Positions 33,226-46,268 of a DNA stretch of 64,000 nucleotides are shown here, in pieces; position 1 is the first letter of the stretch, and each line of letters begins with the position of its first letter. A program made the translations under genes and the position numbers. The stretch is from Bifidobacterium rousetti. GTDB lineage: Bacteria > Actinomycetota > Actinomycetes > Actinomycetales > Bifidobacteriaceae. The stretch is from contig NZ_PEBH01000001.1 in the NCBI RefSeq assembly GCF_008698235.1, positions 62,001-126,000 on the forward strand, written 5' to 3'. Under the pieces are notes generated by a model. That model made no database searches. It worked only from the letters and a program-made list of their open reading frames with translations, and was not told the DNA's origin.

Positions 33226-36200
33226 GCGCTATGACGTCTCGCAGGCTTCGCAGACCTCGCAAACGCATGCTGTGGCGCGACATCCGTGCCACCCTCGCCA
33301 AGTCCAAGGGGAGGTTCGCCTCCATCGTGAGCCTCATGGCCCTAGGATCGTTCGCCCTCGTGGGTCTGTTCGCCACCGCGCCCGACATGCGGGCCACAGG
33401 CCGCGCGTTCTACGGCGAGCACAATCTCGCGGATGTGACCGTGATCAGCGACTACGGCCTGACCGCCGACGACGAGGCGATCATCCGCGAAACCGCTGGT
33501 GTGAAGGACGCTGAATTCGGCTACTTCAAGGATGTGACGATCGCGGACAGCGATCACAGCCTGCGCGTCCACTCGCTGCCCGAGACCGTCTCCACCTACG
33601 AGGTCGCGGAGGGGCGGCTGCCGCAAGCGACCGGGGAGATCGCGCTTGACACGGGGGAGCGCGACCGGTTCGCCGTGGGCAGCTCCATCAGCGTGACCGA
33701 GATGCCGGACATCGCCGGCGACACCGTGCTCAGACGGACCGACTTCACCGTGGTCGGCTTCGTGGAGGCCAGCGACACCGTCTCCAACCTCAACATGGGA
33801 CAGTCCACCGCCGGATCCGGCGAACTCGACGGATACGCCGTGGTCACTGCGGCCACGTTCGACTCGTCAGTGGCGATGATCGGCCGCGTCACCTTTGAGG
33901 ACACAGCCGGACTGAACTACTGGGATGACGCCTACCGTGACCGCGTGCAGGACCACAAGACCATGCTCTCCCGACGGCTCGCCAACCAGCCCGCCGCCCG
34001 CCGTGACTCCATCCGCTCCGAACGTCGCGAACAGATCGCCAAGGCGCAAGAGCAGGTGGACGACGCCAAACAGCAGCTCGCGGACGCCCAAGCCCAGCTT
34101 GATGATGCCAAGGCACAGATCGAATCCGGCAAGGACCAGATTACCCAGGGACAGCTCGACGCCGTCGACCAGGCATCCTCCGCGGCCGCCGAACTCGCCG
34201 GCGCAACCTCGCAGATCGCTTCCGCCAACTCCACGCTCTCCGCCGCCCAAACCCAGCTCGCTGCCGGCGCCCAGCAACTCAATCAGGGCCAGGGCAGTCT
34301 CGAACTCGCTTGGCTGCAGCTCAATCAGGCCGGCAAGCAGCTCACCGTGGCTCGCGCGGCACTCGATGCATCCAAGGCCGCGCTTGACGCCACCGGTCGT
34401 CTCCTCGCTTCATGGGAGAAAACCGGGATAACCGGCAAGGCGTATCAAAGCCTCAAGGGGCGCTACGATCAGGCGCTCGCCGACTGGAACACGGCTGCGG
34501 ACACGTACAACGCCATGCTGAACCAATACAACAGCGGCCTTGAACAGTTCAACGAAGGGGCCGCCAAGCTTGATCAGGGATCCGAGGAGTACCAAAAGAA
34601 CGCGGCCGCGATCGCGGAAGCTCAAAAACTGCTTGCATCCAAGCAGACCGAACTCGGGCACGCCGTCTCCACGGCTGCATCCGGATCGGCGTCCGACGGT
34701 GCCTCACAGATGATCCAAGGCCAGCGCGACCTCGAGAAGGCCGAGGACGAATACGACCAGAAGCTCGAGGAATTCAATGACGCCAAGCCCGAGGCCGAGA
34801 AGAAGATCGCCGACGCGGAACGTCAGATCAAACTGGCGAGCGAAAAGGTGGACACCCTTGAAGTGCCCGCGTACTCGATCGACGGACGGCGCGAGGGACT
34901 CACCTCCGAGGGATATCGCGTGTACGAGATCATCGCGGACATCGTCATGAAACTCGCGCGCATCTTCCCGATCTTCCTGTACTTCGTGGCCGCGCTGGTC
35001 ACGTTCACCACCATGGGCCGCATGGTGGATGAGGAGCGCACCAATTCCGGCACCCTCAAGGCGTTGGGATATGGGAACGCGGACATCATGAAGAAATTCC
35101 TCGTCTACGGCTTCTCCGCCTCCACGGCTGGCACGATTCTGGGTGTGGCGGCCGGGCATACCATCCTGCCGCTCATCGTCTACCACGCCTATGATTCCGG
35201 ATTCACCATGCCGCGCATCGAGCTGCACTTCCATCCCGGCGTGACCGCCGCCGCGTTCCTGCTTGCATGGGCGAGCGCCGTGGCGCCCGCGTGGATCGCC
35301 GCGTCCCGCGAGCTCAAGGAGAGGCCCGCCGCGCTGCTTCTGCCCAAACCGCCCGCCAAGGGCTCGAAGATCTTCCTCGAGCGGATCACGCCCGTGTGGG
35401 ACCGCCTGAGCTTCACCCGTAAGGTCACGGCCCGCAACCTATTCCGTTACAAGTCTCGCGGCTTCATGACCATCTTCGGCGTGGCCGGCGCAGTGTCGCT
35501 GCTCACCGCGGGCCTGGGCGTGCAGGCGTCGATCGGCCAAATCGGCGAGTTCCAGTTCGGCGGCATCATACACTACGACCTGATCGTGGCGGAGAAATCA
35601 GACAACAACGCCGACCAGCGCGACGCCGTATCCAAGGCCGTCGCCCCGGCGGACGGGGACGACGGCAATGGGGCGATCGACCAATCCGCGCCAATCCGCT
35701 ACGAGGAGCTCACCGCCACCGCCGGCAAGCAGGGTGATAAGCAGACGATCACGCTCATCGTCACCGACGACACCTACAACTTCGGCGACTACATCACCCT
35801 GCGCGACCGTGTCTCGCATGACCCGCAGGTCCTGACTGACCGCGGCGCGATCATCTCCGAACGTATGGCGGATATGCTCGGTGCCAAGGCCGGGGACACC
35901 ATATCCGTGACGGATCCCGACGGCACGGAGCGCAAGGTGCGCGTGGACGGCGTGACCGAAATGTACATCGGTCACTTCATGTTCATGTCCTCCGGCGGCT
36001 ACGGTCGCGCGTTCGACGCCGACTACCAGTCCAACGCCTACATGGTCCGTCTCAAGGATTCGTCCGTGGGCAACGCCAACAGGCAGGGAGCTGACCTTAT
36101 GACCGTGGACGGGGTCAAGGGCGTGGTGCAGAACATCACCATGAGGAACCAGGTGGCCACGATCGTCGACTCGCTCGACCAGATCATGGAGGTGCTCATC

Positions 36201-36575
36201 CTGGTGGCCGCGCTGCTTGCGGTGGTGATTCTCTACAACCTCACCAACCTCAACGTGTCCGAACGCATCCGCGAACTGTCCACCATCAAGGTGCTCGGCT
36301 TCCATACCGGGGAGACGACCATGTACATCTATCGCGAAACGATCGTCCTGTCCGCGTTCGGAGTGCTGGTCGGATACGTGTTCGGTGCCGGCCTGCACCG
36401 ATACATCATCACCGAGGTGCCGCCGGACGAGGTCATGTTCGACCCAGCCCTCGCCTGGCCGGCATTCGCCGTGCCGCTCGCCGTGGTGGTTGTGGTGCTC
36501 GCCATGCTCGGCTGGGTGGTGTACCGCCGTCTCAAGGACGTGGACATGCTCGGCGCGTTGAAGAGCGTGGAATGA
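33219..36575 (+). CDS. FtsX-like permease with a large extracellular coiled coil (1118 aa)
   Basis: Starts at ATG 33219, overlapping the ATPase gene; Met 33231 (MTSRRLRRP) is an alternative. One N-terminal membrane helix (about 30-50) is followed by an extracellular domain. A long coiled coil lies at about residues 260-545, with repeated Ala/Gln/Lys heptads such as 'AKAQEQVDDAKQQLADAQ'. Then come three membrane helices (about 578-700), a second extracellular domain and a final FtsX domain (about 985-1110, 'LILVAALLAVVILYNLTNLN'). This is the BceB/MacB-like plan with a long stalk. It probably senses or exports peptides or lipids under TetR control. Length is normal for this subgroup. Confidence 0.9.
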   Translation: MVSAMTSRRLRRPRKRMLWRDIRATLAKSKGRFASIVSLMALGSFALVGLFATAPDMRATGRAFYGEHNLADVTVISDYGLTADDEAIIRETAGVKDAEFGYFKDVTIADSDHSLRVHSLPETVSTYEVAEGRLPQATGEIALDTGERDRFAVGSSISVTEMPDIAGDTVLRRTDFTVVGFVEASDTVSNLNMGQSTAGSGELDGYAVVTAATFDSSVAMIGRVTFEDTAGLNYWDDAYRDRVQDHKTMLSRRLANQPAARRDSIRSERREQIAKAQEQVDDAKQQLADAQAQLDDAKAQIESGKDQITQGQLDAVDQASSAAAELAGATSQIASANSTLSAAQTQLAAGAQQLNQGQGSLELAWLQLNQAGKQLTVARAALDASKAALDATGRLLASWEKTGITGKAYQSLKGRYDQALADWNTAADTYNAMLNQYNSGLEQFNEGAAKLDQGSEEYQKNAAAIAEAQKLLASKQTELGHAVSTAASGSASDGASQMIQGQRDLEKAEDEYDQKLEEFNDAKPEAEKKIADAERQIKLASEKVDTLEVPAYSIDGRREGLTSEGYRVYEIIADIVMKLARIFPIFLYFVAALVTFTTMGRMVDEERTNSGTLKALGYGNADIMKKFLVYGFSASTAGTILGVAAGHTILPLIVYHAYDSGFTMPRIELHFHPGVTAAAFLLAWASAVAPAWIAASRELKERPAALLLPKPPAKGSKIFLERITPVWDRLSFTRKVTARNLFRYKSRGFMTIFGVAGAVSLLTAGLGVQASIGQIGEFQFGGIIHYDLIVAEKSDNNADQRDAVSKAVAPADGDDGNGAIDQSAPIRYEELTATAGKQGDKQTITLIVTDDTYNFGDYITLRDRVSHDPQVLTDRGAIISERMADMLGAKAGDTISVTDPDGTERKVRVDGVTEMYIGHFMFMSSGGYGRAFDADYQSNAYMVRLKDSSVGNANRQGADLMTVDGVKGVVQNITMRNQVATIVDSLDQIMEVLILVAALLAVVILYNLTNLNVSERIRELSTIKVLGFHTGETTMYIYRETIVLSAFGVLVGYVFGAGLHRYIITEVPPDEVMFDPALAWPAFAVPLAVVVVVLAMLGWVVYRRLKDVDMLGALKSVE

Positions 36576-36612
36576 GCCGGGAATGGAGAAAAAAGAGAAA
36601 GAAAGGAAAACT

Positions 36613-38136
36613 ATGAACCATCCGGTCGAATCGAATGATGCCGCCCCGCTGCGCTTCCGCGGCAAGGTCGACTTCCAGTCGCACTACCTGCCTCCCGCGT
36701 ACCTGGAATTCCTGCGCGCACATTATCCCGGCAACCCGGACGGTTATCCCACGCCCGACTACTGGACTCCCGACTGGCAGCGTGACAAGATGGACCTGCT
36801 CGGCATCGCCTACGCACATCTGGAACTCTCCTCGCCGAATATCTTCCTGCCGCAGGCGGACGACTGTCTGCAGCTGGCCCGGAAGATCAACGACCAGGGG
36901 GCGGCAATCGTCGCCGAGAACCCGACCCGGTTCGGGCTGATTGCCACACTGCCCCTGCCATGGGCCGAGGAGTCCGCGGCGGAGGCCCGGCGTACGCTCG
37001 ACGAGCTCAAGGCCGACGGCGTGGGACTGACGACCAACCACCATGGCGTGTATCTGGGTGACCCCCGACTCGATCCGGTGATGCGCGAACTGGACGACCG
37101 CGGCGCAATGGCGATCGTCCATCCCACCGCGCCGCCCGTGTCCGTGCCCGGCGCATGCGAGGGCCTGTCCCTTCCTGCTTTCGAATACTTCGTGGAAACC
37201 ACGCGGGCCTTCACCAACATGGTGCTGGAGGACACGTTCGTCAAGTTCCCGAACATCCGCTGGGTGATGCCGCATGCCGGCGCGTTCGTCTCCATCCTCG
37301 CCGACCGGTTCGAAAGCTTCGAGTTCATGCTGCGCTTCGCTGACCCGGACCGTCGTGTCGACTATATGGACGCCATGTCCCATGTGTACTACGACCTTGC
37401 CGGATTCAGTGAGCCCAAGCAGCTCGCCGACCTTTTACGCAATGTGCCGGACACCCACCTGCTGTACGGGTCGGACACCCCCTACACACCCATCGAGGCG
37501 GTGCTCGGTCAGGCTCGGGCGCTGGAAGGGACCGACAAGCTCACCGAGGAGCAGAAGCGCATGGCGTTCACCGGCAATGCGCTCGCCGTCAACCCGAAGC
37601 TCGCGGGGATCCCGGCATTGGCCCGGGCGGCTTCCGAGCCCACGGGGGATGCGGTGGGGGAGCGGGACGGACGGTGGTATGTGCGGCTCCTGCACGATCT
37701 CTTCCCGCATAGGCATGTGGCCGTGCGCGTGCCCGTCCCGCCGCACGAGGCCGCCCCACAGATCGCCGGAGCCGTTCGTGATGCCGCCGCCGCGCCCCTT
37801 GCACCCGATCCCTGCGACGACCCGGCGCTCACCGCCCGCTATGACGTGCGGCTCAACTCGCCGGTGGGCGTAATCGCGATCCCTGTGATTGTCTCCTACG
37901 ATGACATGACCCGAACCTCGTTCCATGGCAAGGCGAAGATCATGGGAATCGTGGCATCCTACCGGGATGGCGTGCGCGACGGGACGCGGCATTCGTTCGA
38001 CATTCGCGTGCGTCTGCCGTTCGGCCCGCTCACCGTCCACCTCAATGCTGATGTGTCCGAACCCGACGGCTCGGTCGTGGGCACGGCCGTCGCGCCCCAT
38101 CGCAGGCCCATGCCCTTCACCGGCCAGCGGCGCTGA
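36613..38136 (+). CDS. Amidohydrolase (ACMSD-like) with an extra C-terminal domain (507 aa)
   Basis: Start at 36613 with AAAGGAAAAC upstream. Residues 1-330 form an amidohydrolase-2 domain: 'KVDFQSHYLPPAYLEFLRAHY', 'MAIVHPTAPP', 'MPHAGAFVSILADRF', 'LLYGSDTPYTP'. The HxH metal motif near residue 20 reads Gln-Ser-His, so one metal ligand is missing. Residues 340-507 are an added beta-rich domain I do not recognise ('ARYDVRLNSPVGVIAIPVIVSYDDMTRTSFHGKAKIMGI', 'DIRVRLPFGPLTVHLNADVS'). The reaction may be decarboxylation or hydrolysis of an aromatic or semialdehyde, but substrate and activity are unsure. It follows the exporter by 37 bp and may be part of that operon. Confidence 0.7.
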   Translation: MNHPVESNDAAPLRFRGKVDFQSHYLPPAYLEFLRAHYPGNPDGYPTPDYWTPDWQRDKMDLLGIAYAHLELSSPNIFLPQADDCLQLARKINDQGAAIVAENPTRFGLIATLPLPWAEESAAEARRTLDELKADGVGLTTNHHGVYLGDPRLDPVMRELDDRGAMAIVHPTAPPVSVPGACEGLSLPAFEYFVETTRAFTNMVLEDTFVKFPNIRWVMPHAGAFVSILADRFESFEFMLRFADPDRRVDYMDAMSHVYYDLAGFSEPKQLADLLRNVPDTHLLYGSDTPYTPIEAVLGQARALEGTDKLTEEQKRMAFTGNALAVNPKLAGIPALARAASEPTGDAVGERDGRWYVRLLHDLFPHRHVAVRVPVPPHEAAPQIAGAVRDAAAAPLAPDPCDDPALTARYDVRLNSPVGVIAIPVIVSYDDMTRTSFHGKAKIMGIVASYRDGVRDGTRHSFDIRVRLPFGPLTVHLNADVSEPDGSVVGTAVAPHRRPMPFTGQRR

Positions 38137-38232
38137 TCGATCTCGCATGCGTTTGTCTTCGAGCGCTTGAGGTGGGTATTACTGAAATCGAACGACAGAC
38201 TGCCCGTATCGGGATGAAGGAAAGGAAGCATC

Positions 38233-38712
38233 ATGTCCAAGCGCATGCTCGTCACGTATTTCTCCGCCACCGGCACCACCCGTGAGGTCGCCGAACGTCT
38301 CGCGCACGCGATCGGCGCCGACCTCAAAGAGATCGAACCCGCCGAGCCGTATACCGCCGCCGACCTCGACTGGCGCGACTCCGGCAGCCGCTCCAGCGTG
38401 GAGCATCGTGACCGCGCCATTCGTCCGGCGTTGAAGACGCCGATCGACGTGAGCGGCTACGACGTCGTGTTCGTCGGGTACCCGCTGTGGTGGGAGACCG
38501 CGCCGCGTGTGGTGCGCACGTTCCTCGAAAGCGAGGACTGGGATGGCGGGACCATCGTCACGTTCGCGACCTCCGGGTCCAGCACGCGCGGCGCCGACGG
38601 CGTGCAGTTGCACGATTCGGCCCCCGCCGCTCATTGGGTGCCGGGTCGCCGCGTGGGCGCAAACGAAAGCGAGGCCAAACTCGCCAAGTGGGTCGAGGGG
38701 CTGGCTCTGTAA
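38233..38712 (+). CDS. Flavodoxin (159 aa)
   Basis: FMN-binding electron carrier: the phosphate loop 'YFSATGTTREVAERLA' near the N-terminus, 'VVFVGYPLWWETAPRVVRTFLE' (isoalloxazine-contacting Trp), 'FATSGSSTRGADGVQ'. Similar proteins are annotated as flavodoxin or NAD(P)H-dependent oxidoreductase. AAAGGAAGC lies upstream of the ATG. Possible partner of the flavin oxidoreductase at 39386. Confidence 0.88.
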   Translation: MSKRMLVTYFSATGTTREVAERLAHAIGADLKEIEPAEPYTAADLDWRDSGSRSSVEHRDRAIRPALKTPIDVSGYDVVFVGYPLWWETAPRVVRTFLESEDWDGGTIVTFATSGSSTRGADGVQLHDSAPAAHWVPGRRVGANESEAKLAKWVEGLAL

Positions 38713-38757
38713 ATTGTAAAGTCGGCCATCGCGCCGTGAACGCCGTCGACCTGTCCG

Positions 38758-39069
38758 TCAGGCTGACGCCAGTTCCCCTTGCATGGCGTACTCATACGAA
38801 TGGGCATACAGGTATGAGGGCGAAATATCGATGTCACCGTTGCACCACGTCAGAACGCCGTGATCGATGTGGAAATCCTCGAACACTTTCTCTTCACGCA
38901 GCGGGGCGAAAGCGGGCACATCATCATACATCTCAGTGAAGTCACACAGGCGTGTCTCGCCGGTGGAGAACGTTACCAGCATAATGTGGTCATCGGTAAT
39001 ACGGGCCGAGCGTACCTCCAGTTCCTGAGTGGGCTCATCCGCATACAGGATGCCATTCACCTCAAACAT
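38758..39069 (-). CDS. DUF2442 domain protein (103 aa)
   Basis: 'ARITDDHIMLVTFSTGETRLCDF' and 'VFEDFHIDHGVLTWCNGDIDISPSYLY' match the DUF2442 pattern. DUF2442 and DUF4160 proteins are usually encoded as a pair, often on mobile or accessory segments, and are suspected to be toxin-antitoxin-like. Here the partner (39093-39209) is decayed. Start at 39069. Confidence 0.75.
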   Translation of the reverse strand: MFEVNGILYADEPTQELEVRSARITDDHIMLVTFSTGETRLCDFTEMYDDVPAFAPLREEKVFEDFHIDHGVLTWCNGDIDISPSYLYAHSYEYAMQGELASA

Positions 39070-39092
39070 GGCGATCTCTTTTCTTTACTGGC

Positions 39093-39209
39093 TCACGAAA
39101 GTGGTTTGATTCGGTCGAACGGGCGGCCGGACACCGCTTCGTTCCATGCCTTCTCATCCTGATACATCATGCGAATGATGATTCCGAAGAACCGACTCAG
39201 CTCCGGCAT
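39093..39209 (-). pseudogene. DUF4160 remnant with internal deletion (38 codons)
   Basis: It begins like an intact DUF4160 protein (MPELSRFFGIIIRMMYQDE) and then jumps to the end of that family (KAWNEAVSGRPFDRIKPLS). The central part, with the conserved HNPPHFH-type motif known for the family, is missing; roughly 40 codons have been lost in frame. Judged from memory of the family. The upstream neighbour DUF2442 is intact. Confidence 0.6.
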
Positions 39210-39385
39210 TCCGGCACCTTCAATCCCGCGTCCTGCACGAAAACGTCTTTTGTTGCCTAGTGTATTCCTATTTCGGGCAGCAGGGGAGTCATCACGGCAT
39301 CGAGCCGGTTCAATGCCGTGATGACTGATATCCCTCATCCGCCGTGCGTACGACCGGTTGTTTCTCGGCTATCTGTCATGGATGT

Positions 39386-40714
39386 TCACTGATGGCCCTT
39401 GCGGCGGCGAGGCGTCAGGGCCGCGGGGCCGTGCTTGCCGATCGTGAAGCACAGCGCGCGCAATCCGCCGATCCTCGGATCGGGACGTAGCCCGCGTCCG
39501 ATGCGGTTCATCTGCAGCTCGAACCAGCTGATGACGAGGATGCCGCCGAACGCACGGTCGAGCGCCTTGACCCCGGTCGTCACCCACGGCAGATCCACGC
39601 TGCCGTCCCAACGGTCGCGGATGATCCGCTTCGGCAGGTCGGGCACGAGGGCCAACGGACGCGCGATGCCGATCATCTGCGTGATTCCCTCGTCGAGCGC
39701 GCGCTCCATGTCCCGCGCGTTGCGGAACCCGCCGGTCAGGGCCACTGGCACGGTGAGCTCGCCCTTGACGCGTCTGGCGAATTCGGTGAAGTACACGCCG
39801 CGCCTGCGATCCTCGAGTGCGCCGCTGTTGGTTTGGATGACCGGCTTCTCGAGTGTGCCGCCGGAGATGTCGATCAGGTCGACGCCGCGCTTCTCGAGCT
39901 GCTTCATGACCCAGGTGGACTCCTCCTCATCGAAGCCTGCGAACGACCCGCCGCGATCGTCGATCTTCACGGCGATCGGCGCGTCGCTGGAGTTGAGTTT
40001 CACCGCGACCGGGAACTTCGGCCCCACCGCCGCGCGCACCGCGTCGAACACCTCGAACAGGAATCGTGCGCGATGCTCGATGTCGCCGCCGTACTCGTCG
40101 GTTCGCCGGTTGTCCTCGGGCGAGAGGAACTGGTTGATGAGGTAGCCGTGCGCCGCGTGGATCTCCACGCCGGTGAACCCGGCTTTCTTCGCGATCCGCG
40201 CCGTCGTGGCGAAACGGCGCACGATGTCGTGGATCTGCTCGACGGTGAGCGCGGTCGGTTCGGCGAAGAACCGTCCGTAGTCCCCTTCCAGTTTGCCGCC
40301 GCTGGGCGCGTACGGATGCTGGTTGATGGTGATGGGGGACTGGCGTCCCGGGTGGTTGATCTGCATCCAGCAATGGGCTCCGTTACGGGTTCCCGCGGCG
40401 GCCCAACGGCGCAGCATGTTCAGATCGCGTTCGTCCTCGACCGCGACGTTGCCGGGTTCGCCGAGCTGCGTACGGTCGACCATCACATTGCCGGTGACGA
40501 GCACGCCGGCACCACCCTCCGCCCATGTGCGGTAGAGGCGGACGTGCCGTTCGGTCGGCGCGCAGTCGCGCCCTGCCAGCGCCTCGTTCATGGCCGACTT
40601 GTAGAAGCGGTTCTTCACCGTGACCCCGCAGGGCAGGGTGAGGGGCGTTGCGATCCCCGAGACGGCCCCCGAGGCGATTCCGGGGTTGATTTCCGAAGTG
40701 CGGTCTGCGTTCAT
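39386..40714 (-). CDS. NADH:flavin oxidoreductase, Old Yellow Enzyme family (442 aa)
   Basis: FMN TIM-barrel enzyme. Start at 40714 with AGGAAAGGAACATC upstream. 'ITINQHPYAPSGG' region, 'VEIHAAHGYLINQFLSPEDNRRTDEYGG' (catalytic His/Asn and substrate site), 'LTGGFRNARDMERALDEG'. The cysteine cluster and C-terminal Fe-S domain of 2,4-dienoyl-CoA reductase are absent, so it is a single-domain OYE. Reduces enones or quinone-like compounds with NAD(P)H; substrate unknown. Divergent from a TetR gene, which probably controls it. Confidence 0.88.
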   Translation of the reverse strand: MNADRTSEINPGIASGAVSGIATPLTLPCGVTVKNRFYKSAMNEALAGRDCAPTERHVRLYRTWAEGGAGVLVTGNVMVDRTQLGEPGNVAVEDERDLNMLRRWAAAGTRNGAHCWMQINHPGRQSPITINQHPYAPSGGKLEGDYGRFFAEPTALTVEQIHDIVRRFATTARIAKKAGFTGVEIHAAHGYLINQFLSPEDNRRTDEYGGDIEHRARFLFEVFDAVRAAVGPKFPVAVKLNSSDAPIAVKIDDRGGSFAGFDEEESTWVMKQLEKRGVDLIDISGGTLEKPVIQTNSGALEDRRRGVYFTEFARRVKGELTVPVALTGGFRNARDMERALDEGITQMIGIARPLALVPDLPKRIIRDRWDGSVDLPWVTTGVKALDRAFGGILVISWFELQMNRIGRGLRPDPRIGGLRALCFTIGKHGPAALTPRRRKGHQ

Positions 40715-40923
40715 GATGTTCCTTTCCTGTGTATGAACGTCCAAGTTTTTGCACTTGTCTAACTTCATTTGATCTGTACGATAATCCATTTTTGGACATT
40801 TGCAAAATTCTGGACGATAGGTTAGGGTAAAGCCGTTGGCATCATTGGCAACACGCCGGCGTCCCCCCGTGTCGTTGCCGATTGGCCCCGAATGGATGAG
40901 TGAGAAAACGAAATGGACGTGAC
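40715..40923. promoter_or_regulatory. Divergent control region between the OYE and TetR genes
   Basis: AT-rich 209-bp gap containing GTCCAA near 40741 and its inverse TTGGAC near 40795, plus two TGGAC boxes. Plausible TetR operators; exact promoters not assigned. Confidence 0.4.
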
Positions 40924-41520
40924 ATGAAAAAGGATCTGAATGCAAAACTCTCCCGCGGCGCGCTGCGCACGCTTGACGCCTTCTCCGGTGCGATGATGGA
41001 CCTGCTGCGCACCAAGCCGCTCATGTCGATCAGTGTCAACGAGCTGTGCGAACGCAGCTCGTATCCGCGCGCCACGTTCTACAACTACTTCGACGACCGC
41101 GACGATCTGCTGACCTATTGCTGGACCGCCCTGTCCGGAAAATCAAGGATCGGTGACCTCCAATCGGCCGAGCCGGAGCGCCGTGTGGACCTCGCGCTCG
41201 ACATGATGGCCGACATGCTCGAGGACAACGCCGCCCTGCTGAAGGAGGTGCTTGAGCACAATCCGGTCGACGGGCCGCTGTTCGCCAGCCTGCGAGCCTT
41301 TATCGCCGAACGCTCGCGAGACCTCATGCGCACCTGCGTCGACCGGGAGCGCCACGCGCTACCGGCCGAACTGATCGCAGATCACTATGCCAACACCCTG
41401 ATGCTCGTCCTCGACTGGTCGTACCTGCGCGGGCACACGCTGACGCGCCCCGAACTGCACGACTATGTTCACGCTCTGCTCGAGGGCGTGGAACGGCCGA
41501 AACCGCGAACCGCATTGTGA
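40924..41520 (+). CDS. TetR-family regulator (198 aa)
   Basis: Start at 40924 (MKKDLNAKLSRGALR). HTH in residues 15-60 ('SISVNELCERSSYPRATFYNYFDDRDDLL'). Helical effector domain follows, of the TetR_C33-like or plain type (DHYANTLMLVLDWSYLRGH). Adjacent and divergent to the OYE-type oxidoreductase gene, so probably its repressor, responding to an electrophile or quinone (inference). No strong ribosome-binding site; the longer start at 40900 is possible. Confidence 0.85.
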   Translation: MKKDLNAKLSRGALRTLDAFSGAMMDLLRTKPLMSISVNELCERSSYPRATFYNYFDDRDDLLTYCWTALSGKSRIGDLQSAEPERRVDLALDMMADMLEDNAALLKEVLEHNPVDGPLFASLRAFIAERSRDLMRTCVDRERHALPAELIADHYANTLMLVLDWSYLRGHTLTRPELHDYVHALLEGVERPKPRTAL

Positions 41521-41556
41521 ACGTGCTCAGCGCGCCGGGGTCGGTGAGTCGCGTAA

Positions 41557-41594
41557 AATTGGGTATTGACTTTTTCGCCAATTCGGTATATGGA
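41557..41594 (+). promoter_or_regulatory. gltB promoter with inverted repeat
   Basis: TTGACT (41566-41571), 17-bp spacer, TATGGA (41589-41594). AATTGG (41557-41562) and CCAATT (41578-41583) form an inverted repeat around the -35 box, a candidate nitrogen-regulator site. Confidence 0.5.
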
Positions 41595-41695
41595 CAGCGA
41601 AACGTGAACGATACACCGCGACGCTACGCTGTCAACAGCAATAAGCCCAAGAGTCGCGTCTCAACGCGCGCTCGCGAATAATTGAGGTGATTTCG

Positions 41696-46267
<4,572 letters not shown>

Positions 46268-46268
46268 G

